From: Bacteroidales bacterium
Lineage (GTDB): Bacteria; Bacteroidota; Bacteroidia; Bacteroidales; UBA932
Direction: 5' to 3'
Assembly (NCBI GenBank): GCA_012513425.1
Contig: JAAZCF010000141.1
Location: 1 to 6,635 of the forward strand
DNA length: 6,635 nt
Shown here in pieces: positions 1 through 5,873 of this stretch (position 1 is the stretch's first letter; every line of letters starts with the position of its first letter). Both the position numbers and the translations under genes were made by a program. Below the pieces are notes generated by a model. That model searched no databases. It was not told the origin of the DNA and saw only the letters and a program-made list of their open reading frames with translations.

Positions 1-1
1 A

Positions 2-382
2 TATGGCAATGATATTGATGACACAACTTCTCCTCTTGAGGCAGGGCTTGGATGGATTACCAAATTCAATGATGTGAAAGGCGACTTTGTCGATAGAGCA
101 TATCTTGAAAAAATGAAAATGGAAGGAATCACTCGCAAACTGGTAGGCTTTGAGGTAGTTGATAAGGGTATTGCCCGCCATGGTTATGATATTTGCGATG
201 CTAATGGTAATGTGATAGGGAATGTTACTTCTGGGACTATGGGACCAAGTGTCAAAAAAGCAATAGGAATGGGTTATGTGGCAGTCCCTTTCCATAAAGT
301 TGACAGCACAATTTATATTAGTGTTCGCGGCCGTCTATTGCAAGCCAAGGTTACAAAGACTCCTTTTTACCATCAGAATTGA
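2..382 (+). CDS. gcvT: Aminomethyltransferase (glycine cleavage system T protein), C-terminal part; 5' end outside window
   Basis: GcvT takes the aminomethyl group from the lipoyl arm of H protein to tetrahydrofolate, releasing ammonia and giving 5,10-methylene-THF, in the cytoplasm. The frame is open from base 2 and encodes the last 126 residues, about one third of a normal protein of roughly 360. It opens with YGNDIDDTTSPLEAGLGW, the conserved GcvT segment equivalent to E. coli YGQEMDETISPLAANMGW. The C-terminal beta-barrel domain follows, with KLVGFEV and the family signature VTSGTMGPSVKKAIGMGYV. The GTG at base 74 is internal: the homology runs straight through it, so it is not a start. 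The TGA stop lies 3 bases from the converging miaA stop. Nothing suggests decay; the gene is cut only by the window edge. Confidence 0.95.
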   Translation, partial: YGNDIDDTTSPLEAGLGWITKFNDVKGDFVDRAYLEKMKMEGITRKLVGFEVVDKGIARHGYDICDANGNVIGNVTSGTMGPSVKKAIGMGYVAVPFHKVDSTIYISVRGRLLQAKVTKTPFYHQN

Positions 383-385
383 TTA

Positions 386-1243
386 TTATAAAGAGTGCCA
401 AATAATCTCTTTATCTCTGCTCCAATAAGTCATCTGCCTTTTGGCATAATGTCTGGTGTTACGTTTGATCTTTTCAACTGCATCTTCAAAAGAAATTACC
501 CCATCAAAATACTCGAATAATTCTTTATAACCTACCGTATTTAAGGCTGGAAGTTGTCTCATTGGTAGAAGGCCTTCAGCCTCTTGGAGCAGGCCTTGAT
601 CAATCATAACATCCACTCTTCGATTAATTCTATCGTAAAGTTCAGCTCTATTACGACAAAGTCCGATTTTTTCTATTTCAAAGAATCTTTCTTTCAAAGG
701 AGATGTTTTGTAAGAGGAAAATTTACGCCCGGTAGCGATAGTAACTTCGAGAGCCCTCACTACACGCTGCCAGTTTGCGATATCTATTGCAGAATAACTT
801 TGCGGGTCTATCTTTTTCAGCTCCAGTCTAAGTGACTCCACACCTTCCTCCTTAACCCTTTTTGTAAGATGCTCCCTCAGGACAGGATCTGCAGGCGGAA
901 AATCATCCAAACCATTACATAAAGCATCAATGTAAAAGCCGGAGCCTCCAACCATAACAATATCATCATATCGCAGAAATAGTTGTTCTAATAAGTCAAG
1001 AGATTCCAACTCGAATCTTCCTGCTGTATAGGGATCCAATATAGAGTGTGATGCAATAAAATGATGTTTTACACGCGACAATTCTTCCTGAGTAGGACGC
1101 GCCACGCCAATATTCAACTCTTTATAGAGTTGGCGTGAATCGCAATTGACTATCTCTGTGGAAAGTCTTTCGGCTAAACTGATTGCATAGCCAGTCTTGC
1201 CGACTGCCGTAGGCCCCAGCACTATTGTCAGTTTTTTTGCCAT
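386..1243 (-). CDS. miaA: tRNA dimethylallyltransferase (tRNA A37 isopentenyltransferase)
   Basis: MiaA moves a dimethylallyl group from DMAPP to N6 of adenosine 37 in tRNAs that read UNN codons, making i6A next to the anticodon and stabilising codon pairing. The 285-residue protein has the family motifs in order: P-loop GPTAVGKT (10-17), CDSRQLY (34-40) with the catalytic Asp35, GGSGFYI (99-105), QRVVRALEV (159-167), NTVGYKEL (235-242) and the basic tRNA-contacting stretch KRNTRHYAKRQMTYW (260-274). It is slightly shorter than the usual 300 or so residues, mostly at the C-terminus, with no motif lost. The ATG start gives MAKKLTIVLGPTA, with the P-loop at its normal distance from the N-terminus. 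It lies 10 bases downstream of the pRiA4b-like gene and is probably cotranscribed with it. Some Bacteroidales carry two miaA copies; which paralogue this is cannot be told here. Confidence 0.95.
   Translation of the reverse strand: MAKKLTIVLGPTAVGKTGYAISLAERLSTEIVNCDSRQLYKELNIGVARPTQEELSRVKHHFIASHSILDPYTAGRFELESLDLLEQLFLRYDDIVMVGGSGFYIDALCNGLDDFPPADPVLREHLTKRVKEEGVESLRLELKKIDPQSYSAIDIANWQRVVRALEVTIATGRKFSSYKTSPLKERFFEIEKIGLCRNRAELYDRINRRVDVMIDQGLLQEAEGLLPMRQLPALNTVGYKELFEYFDGVISFEDAVEKIKRNTRHYAKRQMTYWSRDKEIIWHSL
388..414. repeat. Inverted repeat at the gcvT/miaA convergence (possible weak bidirectional terminator)
   Basis: ATAAAGAG (388-395) is a perfect reverse complement of CTCTTTAT (407-414), with an 11-base loop. 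An overlapping alternative pairs GATTATT (381-387) with AATAATC (401-407). The repeat sits in the last codons of miaA, just past the gcvT stop, where a shared terminator would be expected. Neither strand has a T-tract after the stem and the stem is AT-rich, so an intrinsic terminator is only weakly supported. The inverted repeat is seen directly; its function is inference. Confidence 0.3.
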
Positions 1244-1253
1244 GGATTATCTG

Positions 1254-1790
1254 CTATTCTTCGTCTGTTCCGTCTTCGAATTCATTGAAAACATTGTCAT
1301 CATCCTTTTCTTCATCATCGTCATCATCAAATTCCTTGTCAAATGCAAGATTTGATTTGGAATCATCCATAATATATGTTTGAGGATCTTCATATTTAGC
1401 AGCAAACTGATCTGGATTATGCCCTTTTTCGAGAGTTGTACGAGGATAGTGACAACGTGGCGATTCTAGTTCTTCGCCTATAATGGTAAGGACTATGACA
1501 CTATCATTATGAAAATCATAACAAAAGTGAATTACCTTCTGACCTTTAGAAACAATTTGTTCAAAAGACACTTGATCCATAGAGCCATCTCCAAAATCAA
1601 AAAGTCCATAAACAGCTTGCATATTTTCTTTTTCATCAAACGCACGGTAGGCTACCATTTGGTCAGTGGAAAAGCACAGATCATTGAGAATATATTTATT
1701 AAACTCAAACAGATTCATCTCTGAAGGAACTTCATACTCTCTAATAAATATCTTACTAGAAGGGATTGTTGCTTTAATCTTATAAATCAT
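1254..1790 (-). CDS. pRiA4b ORF-3 / IS1096 TnpR-like small protein with acidic C-terminal tail, function unknown
   Basis: This 178-residue protein resembles the Bacteroidales proteins annotated as plasmid pRiA4b ORF-3-like or IS1096 passenger TnpR family. The name is historical: no recombinase motif is present and no transposon surrounds the gene. The N-terminus MIYKIKATIPSSKIFIREYEVP (1-22, with the family's strand and VP pattern), the LFEFNKYIL helix (27-35), and VIHFCYDF (86-93) fit the compact alpha/beta fold. Residues 151-178 form an almost continuous Asp/Glu tail, including a run of five Asp (155-159), encoded by GAT/GAC/GAA repeats and probably disordered. There is no signal peptide or membrane segment, so a cytoplasmic protein is expected. 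ATG 1790 has a Bacteroides-type -7 box about 45 bases upstream. The gene is first in a pair with miaA, 10 bases apart. The family assignment is from recall of pattern; no biochemical role is known to me. Confidence 0.72.
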   Translation of the reverse strand: MIYKIKATIPSSKIFIREYEVPSEMNLFEFNKYILNDLCFSTDQMVAYRAFDEKENMQAVYGLFDFGDGSMDQVSFEQIVSKGQKVIHFCYDFHNDSVIVLTIIGEELESPRCHYPRTTLEKGHNPDQFAAKYEDPQTYIMDDSKSNLAFDKEFDDDDDEEKDDDNVFNEFEDGTDEE

Positions 1791-1830
1791 TTTATTAAAA
1801 TAAAATCATAAATACATATAGTCAAACTAC

Positions 1831-1862
1831 TTTGCAAAATTACAAAAAAAGGGCTACTTTTG
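1831..1862 (+). promoter_or_regulatory. Candidate Bacteroides-type promoter for the IMPACT-pyrBI-serCA-DUF1015 run
   Basis: TTTG (1831-1834) and TACTTTTG (1855-1862) match both consensus elements of the main Bacteroides sigma factor, -33 TTTG and -7 TAnnTTTG, with a 20-base spacer. Transcription would start at about 1866-1870, only a few bases before the ATG at 1872. An upstream near-copy, TACTTTG (1828-1834), has one base fewer between TA and TTTG; if it were the -7 box the leader would be about 30 bases. The two copies form a direct repeat, ctactttgcaa (1827-1837) and ctacttttgcaa (1854-1865), spaced 27 bases. Confidence 0.6.
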
Positions 1863-1866
1863 CAAT
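1835..1866 (-). promoter_or_regulatory. Candidate Bacteroides-type promoter for the pRiA4b-like gene and miaA
   Basis: Read on the minus strand, TAATTTTG (1842 down to 1835) matches the Bacteroidota -7 consensus TAnnTTTG exactly. ATTG (1866 to 1863), a 3 of 4 match to the -33 TTTG, lies 20 bases upstream. Transcription would start near 1825-1832, giving an AT-rich leader of about 35-42 bases before the ATG at 1790, a normal length. The match is seen in sequence; activity is inferred. Confidence 0.55.
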
Positions 1867-1871
1867 CGGTA

Positions 1872-2486
1872 ATGGAATCTCTTTCTAAACCTACCCCAGA
1901 TTGCTATCGTAGCATAGCAGCCCCCTCAAAAGGTCTATTTAAAGACAAGGGGAGCAAATTTCTTTCCTTTTCATTCCCGGTCACATCAGAAGATCAAATA
2001 AAAGAAATAATCACATCTGTCAAAAAAGAATATTTTGACGCAAAGCACCATTGCTATGCATATCGGCTTGGTCATCTGGGAGATATATTCCGTGCAAACG
2101 ATGATGGCGAGCCTTCTTCAACTGCTGGCAGGCCAATACTTGGCCAAATATTATCAGCAGAGCTCAGTGATATTCTCATTGTAGTAGTACGCTACTTCGG
2201 TGGAATTTTGTTGGGAACTTCGGGACTTATTGCTGCCTATAAAGGTGCAGCGGCAGATGCAATAGCAAATAGTTTTATCGTCGAGAAATTGGCCTGTCAA
2301 AATTGGGAAATTCATTTTGATTATTTACAAATGAACGAAGTAATGACAGCGTTGAAGGAACTGAAAGTCCAGCCAACTGATCAAGTGTTTGATGAAAAAT
2401 GTTCAGCAACAGCCCAAATCAGACTTTCAGACACAGAACGGTTCAAAGAACTTTTAAAAAATGTCGAAATATGCCAAAAAGCTTGA
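1872..2486 (+). CDS. yigZ: IMPACT/YigZ family protein
   Basis: This 204-residue protein belongs to the YigZ/IMPACT family, the same length as E. coli YigZ. Eukaryotic IMPACT regulates the translation kinase GCN2; the bacterial role is not established, though a link to translation or nucleic-acid binding has been suggested. Landmarks: SKGLFKDKGSKFLSF (19-33), DAKHHCYAYRLG (56-67), DDGEPSSTAGRPIL (77-90) and VVRYFGGILLGTSGL (105-119), followed by a second, smaller ferredoxin-like domain from about 140 to the end. ATG 1872 is chosen because the conserved YRSIAAP segment begins only 11 residues later. An in-frame TTG at 1860 lies inside the predicted -7 promoter box and so probably upstream of the mRNA start. 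The last 16 bases overlap pyrB, suggesting translational coupling. It is the first gene of the plus-strand run. Confidence 0.9.
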   Translation: MESLSKPTPDCYRSIAAPSKGLFKDKGSKFLSFSFPVTSEDQIKEIITSVKKEYFDAKHHCYAYRLGHLGDIFRANDDGEPSSTAGRPILGQILSAELSDILIVVVRYFGGILLGTSGLIAAYKGAAADAIANSFIVEKLACQNWEIHFDYLQMNEVMTALKELKVQPTDQVFDEKCSATAQIRLSDTERFKELLKNVEICQKA

Positions 2487-3376
2487 TTTCAATCCACGAT
2501 TTTTCAAAAGAGGAAATACTCCATATATTGGACATTGCCTCCGAAATGGAAAAAAACAAATCACAAAAAATTTTAGATGGCAAAGTTGTAGCTTGCTTGT
2601 TCTTTGAACCATCTACCCGCACCCGTCTCAGTTTTGAAACTGCGGCAAACAGATTGGGAGCCCGAGTAATAGGATTCAGCGATGTTGGAAACACCTCAAT
2701 CAGTAAAGGAGAAAGTTTTAAAGACACTATCAAAATGGTATCCAACTATGTGGATATGATTATCATGCGCCACCCTCTGGAAGGAGCAGCCCGATATGCC
2801 ACGGAAGTATGTGACTTACCGATAGTTAATGCCGGCGACGGAGCAAACCAACATCCAAGCCAAACTCTTCTTGACCTTTACACTATCCGTCAAACTCAAG
2901 GTAGCCTTCAAAATATGACTATCAATATGGTTGGTGACCTGAAATATGGTCGTACAGTCCATTCTCTTCTTCAAGCCATGAGCCATTTTGAACCTAAATT
3001 TATCTTCACAGCTCCTTATGAGTTGCAACTCCCTAGTGAATATCAGACATTTTTGACAGAAAAAGGTATAGAATATACTGAGACACAATCTCTGACAGAA
3101 TATCTTGACGTATGCGACATTTTATATATGACTAGAGTTCAACAAGAGCGTTTCAACGACCCAATGGAATATGAAAAAGTTAAGGATGTCTATCGCCTGA
3201 ATGCAAAAATGCTGACAAATGTCAGGAAGAACATGAAAATTCTTCATCCGTTACCACGCATCAATGAAATTGCTCTTGATGTTGATGACACTCCTTATGC
3301 TTACTATTTTAAACAAGCCGAAAATGGCATGTATGTGAGAATGGCAATAATTGCTTATCTTTTAGGTTACAATTAA
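2471..3376 (+). CDS. pyrB: Aspartate carbamoyltransferase catalytic subunit
   Basis: PyrB condenses carbamoyl phosphate and L-aspartate to N-carbamoyl-aspartate, the committed step of UMP synthesis. The 301-residue protein is of the E. coli type that assembles with PyrI, which is encoded next. Active-site motifs are intact: FEPSTRTRLSFE (45-56, the carbamoyl-phosphate loop), SKGES with Lys79 (equivalent to E. coli Lys84 of the 80s loop), MRHPLEGAAR (99-108), GDGANQHPSQTLLDL (122-136) with His128 and Gln131, VGDLKYGRTVHSL (154-166), YMTRVQQERF in the aspartate domain, and HPLPRINEIALDVD near the C-terminus. ATG 2471 is the only Met that gives the normal start MPKSLISIHDFSKEE; the reading frame extends upstream but with non-homologous sequence inside the IMPACT gene. 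It overlaps that gene by 16 bases. No pyrimidine attenuator or PyrR-type leader precedes it. Confidence 0.97.
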   Translation: MPKSLISIHDFSKEEILHILDIASEMEKNKSQKILDGKVVACLFFEPSTRTRLSFETAANRLGARVIGFSDVGNTSISKGESFKDTIKMVSNYVDMIIMRHPLEGAARYATEVCDLPIVNAGDGANQHPSQTLLDLYTIRQTQGSLQNMTINMVGDLKYGRTVHSLLQAMSHFEPKFIFTAPYELQLPSEYQTFLTEKGIEYTETQSLTEYLDVCDILYMTRVQQERFNDPMEYEKVKDVYRLNAKMLTNVRKNMKILHPLPRINEIALDVDDTPYAYYFKQAENGMYVRMAIIAYLLGYN

Positions 3377-3391
3377 TTAGAGTAGACTATT

Positions 3392-3856
3392 ATGACAAAA
3401 GACAAAACACTAATAGTAAATGCCATCGAAAATGGTACTGTACTTGATCATATCCCTTCAGAATATCTTTTTAAAGTTGTTGATATTTTGAATTTAGCAT
3501 CAACCTCTAACCAAATTACCATTGGAAGCAATCTTGTAAGCAAGTCATTTGGATCAAAAGGAATCATTAAAATAGCAGACAGATACTTTGAAGATCAGGA
3601 GATTAACTGCATTGCGCTAGTTGCTCCCAATGCTACAATCAATATCATAAAAGATTATCAAGTTATTGAAAAAAGAAAGATATCAATTCCCGAAGAAGTA
3701 GTCGCTGTGGCTAAATGTGCAAATCCACTGTGTATCACCAATCATCAAGTGATATCAACACGTTTTAAAACCATTGTTGATAATGATAAGATTTATCTTC
3801 TTTGTCATTATTGTGAAAAAACAACTAAAATTTTAAATTTGCAGCCACTCAACTAA
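3392..3856 (+). CDS. pyrI: Aspartate carbamoyltransferase regulatory subunit
   Basis: PyrI dimers bridge PyrB trimers in the allosteric ATCase holoenzyme and bind the effectors ATP (activator) and CTP/UTP (inhibitors). The 154 residues align with E. coli PyrI with almost no gaps. The nucleotide-site residues are conserved at matching places: Asp19-His20 in TVLDHIP, Lys60 in GIIKIAD, and Lys94 in VIEKRK. The C-terminal zinc domain has four cysteines, C109-x4-C114 and C138-x2-C141 (CANPLC and CHYCEK), the same spacing and numbering as in E. coli. The protein therefore looks able to bind both nucleotide and zinc, and feedback control of ATCase is expected. It starts 15 bases after the pyrB stop and ends 11 bases before serC. 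ATG 3392 gives MTKDKTLIVNAIENGTV, the standard N-terminus. Confidence 0.97.
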   Translation: MTKDKTLIVNAIENGTVLDHIPSEYLFKVVDILNLASTSNQITIGSNLVSKSFGSKGIIKIADRYFEDQEINCIALVAPNATINIIKDYQVIEKRKISIPEEVVAVAKCANPLCITNHQVISTRFKTIVDNDKIYLLCHYCEKTTKILNLQPLN

Positions 3857-3867
3857 AATATTTATAA

Positions 3868-4941
3868 ATGAAAAAAGCTTACAATTTTGCTGCCGGTCCA
3901 TGCGTATTGCCACAACCGGCTATTGACGCAGCTATCGAAGCGCTTAAAGATTTTGAAGGAACAGGGATACCTGTAGTTTCGATTTCGCACCGTTCGAAAG
4001 AATGGACGGCAGTTATGGACGAAGCTCGCAACCTTTGGAAAGAAATTTTAAACATTCCTGATAATTATGAAGTTCTTTTCCTTGGTGGAGGCGCATCATT
4101 ACAATTCCTTTGTGTAGCCATGAACTTCCTCGAGAAGAAGGCCGCATATTTAGAAACAGGCGTATGGGCCAAAAAAGCCATAAAAGAGGCTAAAGGTCTT
4201 GGCGAAGCATATGCTTTGGCTTCAAGTGCTGATAAGACATTTTGCTATATTCCGAAAAATTATGTAATTCCTACTGACATTGACTACTTTCACATTACTA
4301 CCAACAACACTATCTATGGTACAGAAATTCGCGAAGATATTGACTCCCCTGTTCCATTGATTGCTGATATGTCTTCTGATATTCTCAGTCGTCCGGTAGA
4401 TGTTAGCAAATATGCCCTCATTTATGGTGGTGTTCAAAAGAATGTTGGCCCTGCAGGTCTTGCATTTGCTATTGTAAATAAAGATGCATTGGGAAAGGTA
4501 AGCAGGTATATTCCTACCATATTGGACTACAAAACCCACATTGATGGTGAATCTATGTTCAACACACCTCCAGTATTCTCAATCTATGTAATGAAAGAGA
4601 CTCTCAAATGGCTCAAAAATATGGGCGGACTTGAGGCAATTCACAAACTCAATGTTGCAAAAGCAGAAAAACTTTATGCAGAAATTGATCGTAACACTCT
4701 ATTTCGCGGCACAGCTGCCAAAGAAGACCGTTCTATTATGAATGTTTGCTTTGTTATGGCAGAAGGCAAAGAAAGTCTGCAAGATGAATTTATGAAATTA
4801 GCAACTGAAAGAGGCATGGTTGGTATCAAAGGTCATCGTTCAGTTGGAGGTTTCCGCGCATCTATTTATAATGCCTGCCCTATTGAAGCAATAGATGCAC
4901 TCATTTCATGCATGCAAGAGTTTGAATCTCTTAATAAATAA
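3868..4941 (+). CDS. serC: Phosphoserine aminotransferase
   Basis: SerC is a PLP enzyme that transaminates 3-phosphohydroxypyruvate with glutamate to O-phosphoserine, step two of serine synthesis. Family members can also act on 3-hydroxy-2-oxo-4-phosphobutanoate for pyridoxal phosphate synthesis. The 357-residue length is typical. Seen in order: N-terminal YNFAAGPCVLPQPAI (5-19), SISHRSKEW (38-46) with His41-Arg42 for substrate phosphate, the cofactor-phosphate loop GGGASLQF (73-80), TGVWAKKA (97-104) with the PLP-stacking Trp100, ITTNNTIYGTE (143-153), ADMSSDILSRP (166-176) with Asp167 for the pyridine nitrogen, YGGVQKNVGPAGL (186-198) with Schiff-base Lys191, and GHRSVGGFRASIYNA near the C-terminus. 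ATG 3868 follows the pyrI stop by 11 bases. Six bases separate it from the serA-type gene, giving two consecutive pathway steps side by side. Confidence 0.97.
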   Translation: MKKAYNFAAGPCVLPQPAIDAAIEALKDFEGTGIPVVSISHRSKEWTAVMDEARNLWKEILNIPDNYEVLFLGGGASLQFLCVAMNFLEKKAAYLETGVWAKKAIKEAKGLGEAYALASSADKTFCYIPKNYVIPTDIDYFHITTNNTIYGTEIREDIDSPVPLIADMSSDILSRPVDVSKYALIYGGVQKNVGPAGLAFAIVNKDALGKVSRYIPTILDYKTHIDGESMFNTPPVFSIYVMKETLKWLKNMGGLEAIHKLNVAKAEKLYAEIDRNTLFRGTAAKEDRSIMNVCFVMAEGKESLQDEFMKLATERGMVGIKGHRSVGGFRASIYNACPIEAIDALISCMQEFESLNK

Positions 4942-4947
4942 TTCATA

Positions 4948-5871
4948 ATGAAAATACTAGTTGCAACAGAAAAGCCCTTTGCAGCAGCCGCTGTCAATGG
5001 TATAAAAGAAATTGTTGAAGGCGCTGGTCATAACTTTGCCCTTCTTGAAAAATACACTGATGTTGACCAATTTAAAAAGGCTGTGAAAGACGCTGATGCA
5101 GTCATTGTTCGCTCAGATAAAGTCACAGAAGAAATAGTACAAGCTGCCAAAAACCTTAAAATAGTCGTTCGCGCCGGTGCAGGTTATGACAATTTGGACC
5201 TCAATGCTTTATCTGCATCTAAAATCGTAGCTATGAATACCCCTGGCCAAAATTCAAACGCTGTAGCAGAATTGGCAGTCAGTTTCATGGTTTATATGTC
5301 ACGCAACCAATTTACTCCTTCTACAGGTTCCGAATTGAAAGGAAAAACTCTCGGTATTCAAGCTTATGGTAATGTTGGCCGCTTGGTAGCATCAATAGCC
5401 AAAGGTTTTGGTATGAATATTATCGCTTTTGATCCTTTTGTTCCTGCTGACATTATAAAGGCTGATGGAGTTGAAGTAGCATCTTCTTTAGAAGAGCTAT
5501 ATAGTAATAGTAATTTTGTTTCTCTTCATATTCCTGTTACTCCTCAAACTAAATGTTCAATCGGTTATGCTCTTATGAACAGAATGCCAAAAGGTGCTTG
5601 CCTTATCAACACTGCCCGCAAAGAAATAATGAACGAAGAAGAGTTAGTTAAAATACTTTCAGAAAGAAAAGATTTAAAATATATTACTGATATTGCCGCT
5701 GATAATCAAGCTGAGCTTGAAGATAAATTCGGCAAAAGAGTATTTGCGACTCCAAAGAAAATGGGAGCGCAGACATCTGAAGCAAATATTAATGCCGGAC
5801 TGGCTGCAGCCCGCCAGATATGCGATTTCTTTGCTACAGGAAATAATAAATTCCAACTCAATAAATTTTAA
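4948..5871 (+). CDS. serA: Short-form D-3-phosphoglycerate dehydrogenase (2-hydroxyacid dehydrogenase family), variant active site
   Basis: The likely reaction is 3-phosphoglycerate to 3-phosphohydroxypyruvate with NAD(P)+, the first step of serine synthesis. The 307-residue protein has the split substrate domain and central Rossmann domain of D-2-hydroxyacid dehydrogenases but no C-terminal ACT/serine-binding domain, so the usual serine inhibition through ACT is not expected. Conserved: VRAGAGYDNLDL (74-85), NTPGQNSNAVAEL (97-109), LGIQAYGNVG (135-144), acidic Asp162 after the second strand, and INTARKEIMNEEEL (220-233) with catalytic Arg224. Departures: the first Gly of GxGxxG is Ala139; TPH is TPK, so Lys270 stands where the catalytic His should be; the usual Glu motif (DVFxxEP) reads DIAADNQ (248-254); and the segment between the two domains (about 118-131) is short. 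I recall the same pattern in Bacteroides and Entamoeba short PGDHs. The assignment rests on that and on serC next door. Confidence 0.88.
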   Translation: MKILVATEKPFAAAAVNGIKEIVEGAGHNFALLEKYTDVDQFKKAVKDADAVIVRSDKVTEEIVQAAKNLKIVVRAGAGYDNLDLNALSASKIVAMNTPGQNSNAVAELAVSFMVYMSRNQFTPSTGSELKGKTLGIQAYGNVGRLVASIAKGFGMNIIAFDPFVPADIIKADGVEVASSLEELYSNSNFVSLHIPVTPQTKCSIGYALMNRMPKGACLINTARKEIMNEEELVKILSERKDLKYITDIAADNQAELEDKFGKRVFATPKKMGAQTSEANINAGLAAARQICDFFATGNNKFQLNKF

Positions 5872-5873
5872 CC

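Noticed and set aside
74..76. GTG at 74 as a separate start for a 102-residue protein
   Set aside because: The same frame is open to the left edge and encodes conserved GcvT sequence upstream of it, so it is an internal codon of gcvT.
1257..1340. CAT/GTC-rich trinucleotide tract as a phase-variation repeat
   Set aside because: It is an imperfect mix of Asp and Glu codons coding for the acidic tail; no long uniform repeat unit is present, and changes of 3 bases would keep the frame.
1254..1790. Mobile-element gene, from the IS1096/TnpR family name
   Set aside because: No recombinase catalytic motif, terminal inverted repeats, target duplication or transposase is visible. The name reflects where the family was first seen.
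1860..1871. In-frame TTG at 1860 as start of the IMPACT-family gene
   Set aside because: It lies inside the predicted -7 promoter box and adds four residues (MQSV) with no family support. ATG 1872 is closer to the usual N-terminus.
2399..2470. Upstream extension of the pyrB frame
   Set aside because: The 24 extra residues do not resemble any ATCase N-terminus and are fully within the IMPACT-family coding sequence. ATG 2471 gives a normal-length protein.
3355..3391. Internal promoter between pyrB and pyrI (TATCTTTTA near 3355)
   Set aside because: It matches TAnnTTTG only in part (the final G is missing), has no TTTG at the right distance, and the 15-base gap fits cotranscription.
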